Positions 53,235 through 62,472 of a stretch of 64,000 nt of DNA are shown here, piece by piece. Made by a program: the position numbers and the translations under genes. The notes beneath the pieces are model-generated. The model saw only the letters and a list, made by a program, of their open reading frames with translations. It was not told the DNA's origin and searched no databases. Numbering within the stretch: position 1 is the first letter of the stretch; each line of letters opens with the position of its first letter. Origin of the DNA: Roseateles amylovorans. Its GTDB lineage: Bacteria > Pseudomonadota > Gammaproteobacteria > Burkholderiales > Burkholderiaceae_C. Location of the stretch: the NCBI RefSeq assembly GCF_025398155.2, contig NZ_CP104562.2:2666001-2730000 (forward strand), in the 5' to 3' direction.

Positions 53235-53890
53235 ACGAGACCGTCGCACCCCCTGTCGATCCTGTGCGCATCCTGCTGGTGGACGACCATCCGCTGGTGC
53301 GGGAGGGCTTGCGGTCCCGGCTGCAGGGCGAAGCCCGCTACCGGGTGGTCGGCGAGGCGGGCACCGCCGAAGAGGCCATGGTGATGATGATCTCCGCCCA
53401 GCCGCAAGTGGTGTTGCTGGACGTCGGGCTGAAGGGCCACAACGGCATTCAGCTCGCGCAGACGATGCTGGAGCGGGTGCCCGATCTGCGGGTGCTGATG
53501 TACAGCATGTATGACAACCCGGCGTATGTGCAGCGCGCCCTGCAGGCCGGCGCGCGCGGTTATGTGCTCAAGGACGCGCCGGCGGGTGAGATCGTGGCGG
53601 CGATCGATGCGGTGGCCGCGGGCGGCACCTTCCTCAGCCCGGGCGTGTCCAAGCGCATGTTCCGCAGCCAGCAGCCGCGCCCGATCCTGTCGCCGCGAGA
53701 GAGCGAGATCCTCTCCGCCCTGGGGCGCGGCGAATCCAGTAAGCAGATTGCCAAGGCGCTCGACCTGTCGGTACGCACCGTCGAGACCCATCGTCAGAAC
53801 ATCAAGCGCAAGCTGGAAGTGGACGGCCAGGCGGAGTTGATCCGCTATGCGGTCGAACATGCGCGGGGCCTGCATCGCGACGAGGTCTGA
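53231..53890 (+). CDS. NarL/LuxR-type response regulator
   Basis: 219 residues. Receiver domain with acidic pair in ILLVDDHPLVREGL, phospho-acceptor Asp in QVVLLDVGLKGHNGI, Lys in YVLKDAPAGE; LuxR-type HTH at about 155-215 (LSPRESEILSALGRGESSKQIAKALDLSVRTVETHRQNIKRKL). Partner of the Cache kinase by overlap. A natural target is cstA, 442 bp downstream, possibly through the CACGGACCGTG palindrome at 54252-54262; that link is inference. Confidence 0.94.
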   Translation: MNETVAPPVDPVRILLVDDHPLVREGLRSRLQGEARYRVVGEAGTAEEAMVMMISAQPQVVLLDVGLKGHNGIQLAQTMLERVPDLRVLMYSMYDNPAYVQRALQAGARGYVLKDAPAGEIVAAIDAVAAGGTFLSPGVSKRMFRSQQPRPILSPRESEILSALGRGESSKQIAKALDLSVRTVETHRQNIKRKLEVDGQAELIRYAVEHARGLHRDEV

Positions 53891-54070
53891 ACGGATCGTA
53901 TCGGCGCGCCATGCCCGCTGCGATGGCCGTGATGGCCGCGCTGGCCGCGCTGGCCGTACCGCGCCCGTGAGGGCGGCTTTCCGCCGAGGAAGCACCCGGA
54001 CCAGCGCCCCGCAAGGGTGACGACATCCCAGTCGTGACCTGACCTGACGTCACCCGACGTCACACGACGA

Positions 54071-54140
54071 CGCCCGACGACGCCCGACGCGGCCCGACGC
54101 GGCCCGACGCGGCCTGACGCGGCCTGACGCGGCCTGACGC
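54071..54140. repeat. 10-bp tandem repeat array, 7 copies
   Basis: CGCCCGACGA, CGCCCGACGC, two GGCCCGACGC and three GGCCTGACGC units. It occupies the middle of the 442-bp gap between the response regulator and cstA; related GACGTCAC units precede it. The remainder of the gap holds an 11-bp palindrome (CACGGACCGTG, 54252-54262) and no gene. Confidence 0.85.
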
Positions 54141-54332
54141 GCCCGGACGGCACGGATCGGGTTTCCACCTAAGCGATGCCACGCGCCGCAGCTACTGCAT
54201 CAGACGGATGCACATCGGCTGACGGGCACGCAAACTGCCTGCTGCAAAAAATCACGGACCGTGTGCGCAGCGCTTTCGAGGCGATCGTGAGATCGACCTC
54301 GGCGCCGGGCCCACGCCAAGAAGGAGACACCG

Positions 54333-56411
54333 ATGACGAATATCAGTCGCCACCTCGCCTGGGCGGGCGTGGCCATCCTGGGGGCGTTCGCCCTGGCCAC
54401 CGTGGCGCTGGCGCGCGGCGAGGCGGTCAGTGCGCTGTGGGTGGTGGTCGCCTCGATCTGCGTCTACCTGATCGGCTACCGCTACTACAGCCTCTTCCTG
54501 GCCACCAAGGTGCTGGGCCTGGACCCGACCCGGCAGACGCCGGCCTGGAAGTACAACGACGGTCTGGACTATGTGCCGACCCACAAGTACGTGCTGTACG
54601 GCCATCACTTCGCCGCCATCGCCGGCGCCGGTCCGCTGGTGGGCCCGGTGCTGGCCGCGCAGATGGGCTACCTGCCCGGCTTGCTGTGGATCCTGGCCGG
54701 CGTGATCTTCGCCGGCGCGGTGCAGGACTTCATCGTGCTGTTCATCTCCACCCGTCGCGACGGTCGCTCGCTGGGTGACCTGGTCAAGCAGGAGATGGGC
54801 CTGGTGCCCGGCGTGATCGCGCTGTTCGGCGCCTTCATGATCATGATCATCATCCTGGCGGTGCTGGCCCTGATCGTGGTGAAAGCCCTGGCCGGTTCGC
54901 CGTGGGGCACCTTCACCGTGGCGGCCACGATTCCAGTGGCGCTGTTCATGGGCGTGTACCTGCGCTTCATCCGGCCCGGTCGCATCGGGGAGGTCTCGGT
55001 CATCGGCTTCGTGCTGCTGATGCTGGCCATCGTCGGCGGCCAATGGGTGCATGAGAGCCCGGCCTGGGCACCGCTGTTCACCTATGACGGCAAAGCCCTG
55101 ACCTGGATGCTGATCGGCTACGGCTTTGTCGCGGCCTGCATTCCGGTCTGGCTGCTGTTGGCGCCGCGGGACTATCTGTCGACCTTCCTGAAGATCGGCA
55201 CCATCATCGCGCTGGCGGTGGGCATCGTGATCGTCGCCCCGCCACTGCAGATGCCGGCCTTCACCCAGTTTGCCGCCGGCAACGGTCCGGTGTGGTCGGG
55301 CAACCTGTTCCCCTTCCTGTTCATCACCATCGCCTGCGGCGCGGTGTCGGGCTTCCATGCGCTGATCAGCTCCGGCACCACGCCCAAGATGCTGGACAAC
55401 GAGGTCAATGCGCGCTTCATCGGCTACGGCGGCATGCTGGCCGAATCCTTTGTGGCGGTGATGGCGCTGGTCGCGGCCTCCTGCATCGAGCCGGGCGTCT
55501 ACTTCGCGATGAACAGCCCGGCGGCGCTGGTCGGCAGCACGCCCGAGGCGGTGGCCGCCACGCTCTCCACCTGGGGCTTCGTCATCACGCCGGAGATGCT
55601 GGTGCAGACCGCCAAGGACGTCGGCGAGAACACCATCCTGGCGCGCGCCGGTGGCGCGCCGACGCTGGCCGTGGGCATGGCCCACATCCTGCACCAGGTG
55701 GTCGGCGGCAAGGCGATGATGGCCTTCTGGTATCACTTCGCCATCCTGTTCGAGGCGCTGTTCATCCTGACGGCGGTGGATGCCGGCACCCGCGCCGGAC
55801 GCTTCATGCTGCAGGATCTGCTGGGTACCTTCGTGCCGGCGCTCAAGCGCACCGAGTCGCTGCCGGCCAACCTGATCGCCACCGGCCTGTGCGTGGCCGC
55901 CTGGGGCTACTTCCTGTATCAGGGCGTGGTCGACCCGCTGGGTGGCATCAACACGCTGTGGCCGCTGTTCGGCATCGCCAACCAGATGCTCGCCGCCGTG
56001 GCGCTGATGCTGGGCACGGTGGTGCTGTTCAAGATGAAGAAGGACCGTTATGCCTGGACCACCATCGTGCCGGCCGCTTGGCTGCTGGTGTGCACGATGA
56101 CCGCCGGCTGGCAGAAGATCTTCAGTGCGGACCCCAAGGTCGGCTTCCTGGCGCATGCCGCCAAGTACGCCGATTCGCTGGCAGCGGGCAAGGTGCTGGC
56201 GCCGGCCAAGAGCCTGGAGGCCATGGAGCGGGTGATCTTCAACGACCGGCTGGATGCGGCCTTGTGCGTGCTGTTCATGTTCGTGGTGCTGAGCGTGTTG
56301 TTCTACAGCGTGAAGGCGGTGCTGAAAGCCCGTGCCGAGCGGCACCCCACGGTGCATGAGACCCCGTTCGAGCCGATGCCCGCCAACGCCACGGCGACCG
56401 GTCATGCTTAA
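54333..56411 (+). CDS. cstA: Carbon starvation protein CstA (peptide/pyruvate transporter family)
   Basis: 692 residues, 16-18 membrane helices. Family hallmarks: TPAWKYNDGLDYVPTHKYVLYGHHFAAIAGAGPLVGPVLAAQMGY near the N-terminus, SSGTTPKMLDNE and the late LWPLFGIANQMLAAVALMLGT. CstA proteins take up peptides or pyruvate under carbon limitation. AGAAGGAGA precedes the ATG. ybdD overlaps the 3' end, the usual pairing. A two-component system lies upstream. Confidence 0.95.
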   Translation: MTNISRHLAWAGVAILGAFALATVALARGEAVSALWVVVASICVYLIGYRYYSLFLATKVLGLDPTRQTPAWKYNDGLDYVPTHKYVLYGHHFAAIAGAGPLVGPVLAAQMGYLPGLLWILAGVIFAGAVQDFIVLFISTRRDGRSLGDLVKQEMGLVPGVIALFGAFMIMIIILAVLALIVVKALAGSPWGTFTVAATIPVALFMGVYLRFIRPGRIGEVSVIGFVLLMLAIVGGQWVHESPAWAPLFTYDGKALTWMLIGYGFVAACIPVWLLLAPRDYLSTFLKIGTIIALAVGIVIVAPPLQMPAFTQFAAGNGPVWSGNLFPFLFITIACGAVSGFHALISSGTTPKMLDNEVNARFIGYGGMLAESFVAVMALVAASCIEPGVYFAMNSPAALVGSTPEAVAATLSTWGFVITPEMLVQTAKDVGENTILARAGGAPTLAVGMAHILHQVVGGKAMMAFWYHFAILFEALFILTAVDAGTRAGRFMLQDLLGTFVPALKRTESLPANLIATGLCVAAWGYFLYQGVVDPLGGINTLWPLFGIANQMLAAVALMLGTVVLFKMKKDRYAWTTIVPAAWLLVCTMTAGWQKIFSADPKVGFLAHAAKYADSLAAGKVLAPAKSLEAMERVIFNDRLDAALCVLFMFVVLSVLFYSVKAVLKARAERHPTVHETPFEPMPANATATGHA

Positions 56412-56631
56412 GGAAGCGGCGCAAGCGGCGCTGGCCACCGCAGCGGACGTGCTGCAGGCCGGCCGCTACATGGCGCGCGGCGTGCGGCAGCAATTGGTCG
56501 GAGCGGACTATGGCGCCTATCTGGCGCACATGGGCCGCACCCATCCGGATCAGCCACCCCTGAGCTACGAGGCGTTCTTCCGCGAGCGCCAGGAAGCCCG
56601 CTACAACAGCCGAACCGGCCGGTGTTGCTGA
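56404..56631 (+). CDS. ybdD: YbdD/YjiX family protein
   Basis: 75 residues from ATG 56404, overlapping cstA by 8 bp. Family features: GADYGAYLAHMGRTHPDQPPLSYEAFFRERQEARYN and a terminal RCC. These small proteins are co-encoded with CstA/BtsT and needed for full transport in characterised cases. Confidence 0.92.
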   Translation: MLKEAAQAALATAADVLQAGRYMARGVRQQLVGADYGAYLAHMGRTHPDQPPLSYEAFFRERQEARYNSRTGRCC

Positions 56632-56711
56632 CGCGGGTCCGAACGACGCTGAACACTTTGGCGGCGGGGGCCGACACAGCCTGCACCAAGATTTCCGGTG
56701 AAGGCTGTGTC

Positions 56712-57923
56712 ATGAACTTTCCGCATCTCTCCCCTCAGCAACTCCTGGGCGCCGCGTCCTTCACCGCGGGGCCATCCGGCCAGACCGCCTTGAGCGCGCA
56801 AGCGGTTCAATGGCTTCAGCAACTGGAGCGCCCCGGCACCTGGTGCGACCATGCGCGCCAGGCGATGCTGATCCGCTGGCTGGCCAAGGCCCTTGTTCGC
56901 GCCGACGGTTTCCCCCAGGATCGCGGCCTGTGCATCCTCGACTGCGACCATGCGATGCAAAAGTTGCACAGCGGGCCCGCGCAGTTCTGGTATTCCATTG
57001 GCTGCACCAGAAGCGTTGAGCAGCCCGCCGGGACGTTCTATTGCTATCTTCGCCGACGCAGCAATCACGAACCCACGGATCATTCCCCACGACCGGCGCC
57101 GCGACGTTGCATGACCGGCGTGGGAGGAGATGGCTTCTTTCTCGCCTTGACGACGGTCTTGGCCGCGGACGGCCAACTTCAAGCGCTGCTCGACCGCCAC
57201 GCCCTGCCGGCAGCTCGCAATGAGGACATGCTGCGTCAATTGCTGGTGGGTCAGCTCCGGAAGCATTTCCCGGAGGTGAGTGAGCAACTGGCTTGGGAGG
57301 TGCCGCTGCATCAGGTGGAGCAGGGAGCGCCGGTTCGAAGGATCGCCTCATTGGCGGCTGCTTCAACATCAGCCTCGGCCTCGGCCTCAACATCAGCCTC
57401 AGCCTCAGCCTCAGCGGCAGAGCGCTCAATCGAAGAGGATTCAACCGCGAAGGCCTCGAATGTCGACGCCACGTTCCATCCGATCACCGGCAGGGTCGGT
57501 GTGCACGAGCTGGTCGCGGCTCACCAAGCCGAGACCGCTGCGCGCAGGCTGTGGACCTTGTCGTCGAGTCGGAAGCGGCCCGGTTCTCCGTTGCCGACCA
57601 CCGAGGCCTCGGCGTCTTTTTCCATGCCGACGGACCAGCCTCCCGGTCCCGCGGCGACGCCCCGCAGCATGTCCGGCGCCTGGCTCAATTGGCCAGCGTC
57701 TGGCCGCCAGGAGCAGCCTGACCGCTCTGACCTGGAGAGCGGTGAAGTGTTCATCACGGGCTTTGAGCCACCGCGGGCCGTTGCGGCCCCGCGTCCGATG
57801 AGGGTGGGAGATTTGTTGGACAGCGTCATTGACAGACAGATGCGCGCGCCGACGACCGACAGCGATGCCGCGCATGCCCCTCATGTCGCTTCACGATCGC
57901 CGTCCGATTCCACTGCGGCCTGA
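56712..57923 (+). CDS. Uncharacterised protein, candidate type III effector
   Basis: 403 residues from ATG 56712 (GAAGG upstream). No signal peptide or membrane segment; an S/A/P-rich N-terminus (LSPQQLLGAASFTAGPSGQTALSAQ) as in type III substrates. The ordered part is about 28-210. VGGDGFFLALTTVL (137-150) followed by NEDMLRQLLVGQLRKHFPE (170-188) recalls the OTU protease pattern (D-G-x-C-x-F-x-A-L, then L-R), but the catalytic Cys is absent. Residues about 214-235 are an Ala/Ser repeat coded by TCAGCC-type repeats; the C-terminal 170 residues look disordered. No PIP box was found upstream. Function unknown; the effector idea is inference. Confidence 0.6.
   Translation: MNFPHLSPQQLLGAASFTAGPSGQTALSAQAVQWLQQLERPGTWCDHARQAMLIRWLAKALVRADGFPQDRGLCILDCDHAMQKLHSGPAQFWYSIGCTRSVEQPAGTFYCYLRRRSNHEPTDHSPRPAPRRCMTGVGGDGFFLALTTVLAADGQLQALLDRHALPAARNEDMLRQLLVGQLRKHFPEVSEQLAWEVPLHQVEQGAPVRRIASLAAASTSASASASTSASASASAAERSIEEDSTAKASNVDATFHPITGRVGVHELVAAHQAETAARRLWTLSSSRKRPGSPLPTTEASASFSMPTDQPPGPAATPRSMSGAWLNWPASGRQEQPDRSDLESGEVFITGFEPPRAVAAPRPMRVGDLLDSVIDRQMRAPTTDSDAAHAPHVASRSPSDSTAA
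57370..57420. repeat. Hexamer-type repeat coding an Ala/Ser run
   Basis: TCAGCC, TCGGCC and TCAACA units repeat inside the gene at 56712 and encode alternating Ser-Ala residues about 220-235; changes in copy number would keep frame. Confidence 0.7.
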
Positions 57924-58117
57924 CGGCGGCTGCGATCCAGGACGGCTCGCCGCCTGCGCGCACAGTGATCAGTGGAGCGAGACGACCCGATGGGATGGGT
58001 CGGTCGGCTGCGACTACCGGCCACGCCTCGGCCTGACGCCCGGCCTGACGACCGGCGGGACCTCGGCGGGACTGGGATGGGTGAGGGCATGGCGCGACCG
58101 CTCAGGCGCCGGACCAT

Positions 58118-58152
58118 GAAAAAAGCGCGAGACCCTCAACGGCACTCGCGCT
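58118..58152 (-). terminator. Intrinsic terminator of ileS
   Basis: Stem AGCGCGAG (58124-58131) with CTCGCGCT (58145-58152); on the minus strand it is followed by a TTTTTT run. The 296-bp gap 57924-58219 holds nothing else recognisable apart from short GACCGGGATGAC-type repeats near 58160. Confidence 0.85.
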
Positions 58153-58219
58153 CATGTGACCGGGATGACCGGGGATGACCGCCATCAGGCCGTGGCCTGG
58201 ATCGCGGTCCCGATCGGGA

Positions 58220-61168
58220 TCAGGCCACGCGGCGGGTCTCGCCGTCGCCGAACAGGTTGCTGTCGCAGCGGCCGCACAGCGTCGGATGCGCCGGATTGGC
58301 GCCCAAATCGGCCCGATAGTGCCAGCAGCGCTCGCATTTCTCATGGGTCGACGGCGTGACGGTCACCGTCAGTTCTGCCGCCGCGACCACCGAGGCGGCC
58401 GACGTGATCAGCACGAACTTCAGGTCGTCGCCCAGGCTTTGCAGCAGGGCCAGGTCGTCCGCCGGCACGCCCAGGGTGACCTCGGCCTGCAGCGAAGAGC
58501 CGATCGCGCCGGTGGTGCGCACCGCTTCGATGGCCTTGTTCACCGCATCGCGGATCTCATGGATGCGGTTCCACTTGCCGATCAGCGCCAGGGCGGCTTC
58601 GGACGCGGGTTGCGGCGTTGCCGAAACGGCTGCCTCGACGCCTGGGTTGCGGGCGTGGCCATCGAAGGTCCAGAAGGTCTCGGTGAAGATCGAGTCGCCG
58701 GCCGACTTGCCGGCGAACACCTTCCACGCTTCCTCGGCGGTGAAGCTGAGGAAGGGCGCCATCCAGCGCAGCATCGCGTTCGTGATGTGCCACAGCGCGG
58801 TTTGCGCCGAGCGGCGCGCCGCGCTCTTGGGGGCGGTGGTGTAGAGGCGGTCCTTCAGCACGTCCAGATAGAACGCGCCCAGGTCCTCGGAACAGTAGAC
58901 CTGCAGCTTGGCCACCACCGGGTGGAACTCGTAGCGCTGGAAGTGCGCCAGGATGTCGTCCTGGAACTGCGCAGCGCGTGCCAGGGCGTAGCGGTCGGCT
59001 TCCAGCAACTGGTCCAGCGGCACGGCATCGGTGGCGGGATTGAAATCCGACACGTTGGCCAGCAGGAAGCGCAGGGTGTTGCGGATGCGGCGGTAGCCGT
59101 CCACGACGCGGGCGAGGATCTTGTCGTCGCCGGCGATGTCGCCCGAGTAGTCGGAGGCGGCCACCCACAGCCGGATGATCTCGGCGCCCAGCTTCTTGCT
59201 GGTGTCCTGAGGGTCCACGCCATTGCCACGCGACTTGCTCATCTTGTGGCCTTTGCTGTCCACGGTGAAGCCGTGGGTCAGCAGTCCCTTGTAGGGCGCG
59301 CGGCCGTTGAGCGCGCAGGAGATCAGCAGCGAGGAGTGGAACCAGCCGCGATGCTGGTCATGACCTTCCAGATAGAGGTCGGCTTCCGGACCGCTGTCAT
59401 GCGCCGCGCCGGCATGGCTGCCCTTGAGCACATGCTGGAAGGTGGAGCCGGAGTCGAACCACACGTCCAGGATGTCCTGGCCCTTGCTGTAGAGCGCGGC
59501 GTCCTCGCCCAGCCACTCCGCCGGATCCAGCTTGGACCAGGCCTCGATGCCGCCGGCCTCGACCAACTGGGCGGCGCGTTCGATGAAGGCCAGGGTGTCC
59601 GGATGCGGCTGGCCGCTGTCCTTGTGCAGGAAGATCGGCAGCGGCACGCCCCAGCTGCGCTGGCGCGAGATGCACCAGTCGGGACGGCCGGCGATCATGT
59701 CGTGCAGCCGGGTGCGGCCGTTCTCGGGATAGAAGCTGGTGGCGTCGATGGCCTCCAGCGCCATCTGGCGCAGGGTCTTCTCGGCCTTGTCGACGGTGAA
59801 CACGCCGTCGCCTTCATCCATGCGCACGAACCACTGGGCGGCGGCACGGTAGATGACCGGGCTCTTGTGGCGCCAGCAATGCGGATAGCTGTGGGTGATC
59901 TTGCTTTGCGCCATCAGACGGCCGGCGTTGTGCAGCGCCTCGGCGATGACCGGATTGGCCTTCCAGATGTGCTGGCCACCGAACAGCGGCAGCTCGGCCT
60001 CATAGACCCCGTTGCCTTGCACCGGGTTCAGGATGTCCTTGAAGGCCAGGCCGTGCGCGATGCAGGAGTTGAAGTCATCCACGCCGTAGGCCGGTGCGGA
60101 GTGGACCACGCCGGTGCCGTCGTCGGCGGTGGCGTAGTCGGCCAAGTAGACCGGGCTTTCGCGATCGAAGCCGGGATGGACATGGGCCAGCGGATGCTTG
60201 AACTTGAGCAGTTCCAGCGACTTGCCCGGGGTGACCGCCATAGTCTTGCCCTCGATGCCCCAACGGGCCAGGCACTTCTCGACCAGCGCTTCGGCCACCA
60301 CGAAGTAGCCACGCTCGGTGTCCACCAGCGCGTAAGGCAGCTCCGGATTAAGGTTGAGCGCCTGGTTGGCCGGGATGGTCCAGGGGGTGGTCGTCCAGAT
60401 GACGGTGAAGGCGTCCTTGTCGAGCGCGTTCAGGCCGAAGGCGGCGGCCAGTTTGGCGGGCTCGGCGCTCAGGAAGGCCACATCGACCGCAGGGGACTGC
60501 TTGTCGGCGTATTCGATCTCGAATTCGGCCAGCGAGGAGCCGCAATCGAAGCACCAGTACACCGGCTTGAGCCCGCGGTAGACGAAGCCGCGCTCGAACA
60601 GACGCTTGAGGACACGGATCTCACCGGCCTCGTTCTTGAAGTCCATGGTGCGGTAGGGATGGTCCCAGTCACCCAGCACGCCCAGGCGCTTGAAGTCCGC
60701 ACGCTGCTGGTCGATCTGCTCGGCGGCATAGGCGCGGCTCTTGGCCTGCACTTCGTCGCGCGGCAGGCCGCGGCCGTAGGTCTTCTCGATCTGGTTCTCG
60801 ATCGGCAGGCCGTGGCAGTCCCAACCCGGGATGTAGGCGGCGTCGAAACCTTCGAGCTGGCGCGCCTTGGTGATGATGTCCTTCAGGATCTTGTTGACCG
60901 CATGACCCATGTGGATCTGGCCGTTCGCATAAGGCGGGCCGTCATGCAGGACGAACTTCGGCTTGCCGCAACGGGCGTCGCGCAGCTTCTTGTAGATGCC
61001 TTGGTCTTCCCAGTCCTTCACCCAGCCCGGCTCGCGCTTGGGCAGGTCGCCGCGCATCGGGAAGGGGGTGTCGGGCAGGTTCAGCGTGGCGCGGTAGTCG
61101 GTCTTGTCCTGCGGGGCCCCGGCGGGGGCGGGCTGGGCGGTGGTGTCCGGCTTGGAGGCGTCGTTCAT
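58220..61168 (-). CDS. ileS: Isoleucyl-tRNA synthetase
   Basis: 982 residues, somewhat longer than the E. coli enzyme. Class I synthetase: HIGH motif as HMGH (86-89) in PYANGQIHMGHAVNK, the KMSKS loop (KMSKSRGNGVDPQ), a CP1 editing domain (WTTTPWTIPANQAL) and a C-terminal zinc finger (CERCWHYR...LCGRC). The N-terminal 20 residues are an unconserved Ala/Pro lead-in. Transcribed leftwards with ribF 146 bp upstream; terminator at 58118. Confidence 0.97.
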   Translation of the reverse strand: MNDASKPDTTAQPAPAGAPQDKTDYRATLNLPDTPFPMRGDLPKREPGWVKDWEDQGIYKKLRDARCGKPKFVLHDGPPYANGQIHMGHAVNKILKDIITKARQLEGFDAAYIPGWDCHGLPIENQIEKTYGRGLPRDEVQAKSRAYAAEQIDQQRADFKRLGVLGDWDHPYRTMDFKNEAGEIRVLKRLFERGFVYRGLKPVYWCFDCGSSLAEFEIEYADKQSPAVDVAFLSAEPAKLAAAFGLNALDKDAFTVIWTTTPWTIPANQALNLNPELPYALVDTERGYFVVAEALVEKCLARWGIEGKTMAVTPGKSLELLKFKHPLAHVHPGFDRESPVYLADYATADDGTGVVHSAPAYGVDDFNSCIAHGLAFKDILNPVQGNGVYEAELPLFGGQHIWKANPVIAEALHNAGRLMAQSKITHSYPHCWRHKSPVIYRAAAQWFVRMDEGDGVFTVDKAEKTLRQMALEAIDATSFYPENGRTRLHDMIAGRPDWCISRQRSWGVPLPIFLHKDSGQPHPDTLAFIERAAQLVEAGGIEAWSKLDPAEWLGEDAALYSKGQDILDVWFDSGSTFQHVLKGSHAGAAHDSGPEADLYLEGHDQHRGWFHSSLLISCALNGRAPYKGLLTHGFTVDSKGHKMSKSRGNGVDPQDTSKKLGAEIIRLWVAASDYSGDIAGDDKILARVVDGYRRIRNTLRFLLANVSDFNPATDAVPLDQLLEADRYALARAAQFQDDILAHFQRYEFHPVVAKLQVYCSEDLGAFYLDVLKDRLYTTAPKSAARRSAQTALWHITNAMLRWMAPFLSFTAEEAWKVFAGKSAGDSIFTETFWTFDGHARNPGVEAAVSATPQPASEAALALIGKWNRIHEIRDAVNKAIEAVRTTGAIGSSLQAEVTLGVPADDLALLQSLGDDLKFVLITSAASVVAAAELTVTVTPSTHEKCERCWHYRADLGANPAHPTLCGRCDSNLFGDGETRRVA

Positions 61169-61314
61169 GGCGGCGGCAATCGTTGATGCGGCGGAAGAAG
61201 GATCCGCGCGCGGAAGGAAAGGGGCGCAGGCGCGAGGGCGGCGAAGCAGAAGGGGTCGGCGCGCGTCGGCTGGGCGAAGGGCAGTGAAGCGGGGGAGTGC
61301 GGGGGCTCAGCGCT

Positions 61315-62472
61315 TCAAATTCGGTCGCGCGTGGTCTGGCGGCGGACGGCGGCGTGAGGGCTGGCCTGCTGCGCGAAATAGGCGCGGGCCTGCCGCACGT
61401 CCTCACGGATCGCGGCGGTCAGGGCGTCCAGGCCGTCGTAACGGGCTTCATCACGCAGTTTGTGCAGGAGTTCCACGCGGACGAGTTTACCGTAGGCCTC
61501 GCGCGGTCCCAGGCGCTCGGCCAAAGCCACCGGCCAATCCAGCGCATGGACTTCCAGCAGCACCCGGCCGGCATCCTCCACCGTCGGTCTCACGCCCAGC
61601 GAGGCCACGCCGTCCAGGACCAGCGGAGACGGGGCGTTCAGCGCCGTGGGGCCGGTCGCCGGCAACGGCGCCGGGCCGCTGTGGGCAAAACTTGGCTGGG
61701 CAACACCTGGCGCCGCGCCCGGGCCGGATGCCTCGCCGTCCAGCCCATGCACCCGCACCGCGAAGATGCCGTGTGCGGCCGGCTTGTCGTGATCGAACTT
61801 CAGATTCAGGGTGCGGAAGCCGTCGGCCGCGCCGGGGGCGGACTCGGCCAGTTGTCGCCCCAGCTTCTGGCCGTGGATCACATGGCCGGAAATGGCGTAG
61901 GGGCGACCCAGCAGTCGGGCGGCGCCGTCCATGTCGCCCGCAGCGAGGGCTTCGCGGACCGCCGAGCTGGACACCCGCAGGCCGTGCACCTCATAGCTCA
62001 TCATCCGCGCCACGTCGAAGCCCAGGCGCTGGCCGGCCGCATCGAGCGTGGCGTAGTCGCCCTGGCGCTTGGCGCCGAAGCGGAAATCGTCGCCCACCAG
62101 TGCGTACCGGGTGCCGAGACCATCCACCAGCACCTGCTGGATGAAGTCCTGCGCGCTGAGCGACGCCAGGGCCTCGTCGAAGCGCAAGACCACCACCTGA
62201 TCGATGCCGCAGCGTGCCAGCTCCTGCAGCTTGTCGCGCAGGGTGGCGATGCGGGCGGGCGCCAGCGCCGGCTTGCCCATCTTCATCGAGAAGAAATCGC
62301 GTGGATGAGGCTCGAAGGTCAGCACGCAGGTCGGCAGGCCGCGATGCCGCGCTTCCGACAGCAGCAAGGCCAGCATGGCCTGATGGCCGCGATGGACGCC
62401 GTCGAAGTTGCCGATCGTCAGCGCACATTGCGCTGCGATGCCCGGATGGTGGAAGCCGCGGAAAACCTGCAT
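61315..62472 (-). CDS. ribF: Bifunctional riboflavin kinase/FAD synthetase
   Basis: 385 residues versus about 310-330 usually. N-terminal FAD-synthetase domain: ALTIGNFDGVHRGHQAML, LTFEPHPRDFF and VGDDFRFGAKRQGD, SSSAVREAL. C-terminal kinase domain: GRPYAISGHVIHGQKLGRQL and GVASLGVRPTV...LEVHALDW. A low-complexity Gly/Pro/Ala insertion at about 245-285 splits the kinase domain between FAVRVHGLDG and LVLDGVASLG. First gene of the ribF-ileS cluster; divergent from the phosphatase-like gene with an 85-bp gap. Confidence 0.95.
   Translation of the reverse strand: MQVFRGFHHPGIAAQCALTIGNFDGVHRGHQAMLALLLSEARHRGLPTCVLTFEPHPRDFFSMKMGKPALAPARIATLRDKLQELARCGIDQVVVLRFDEALASLSAQDFIQQVLVDGLGTRYALVGDDFRFGAKRQGDYATLDAAGQRLGFDVARMMSYEVHGLRVSSSAVREALAAGDMDGAARLLGRPYAISGHVIHGQKLGRQLAESAPGAADGFRTLNLKFDHDKPAAHGIFAVRVHGLDGEASGPGAAPGVAQPSFAHSGPAPLPATGPTALNAPSPLVLDGVASLGVRPTVEDAGRVLLEVHALDWPVALAERLGPREAYGKLVRVELLHKLRDEARYDGLDALTAAIREDVRQARAYFAQQASPHAAVRRQTTRDRI

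Noticed and set aside
58175..61186. A 1003-codon open frame on the plus strand opposite ileS
   Set aside because: It lies entirely antisense to a clear isoleucyl-tRNA synthetase and has no recognisable domain; long antisense frames are expected at this GC content.
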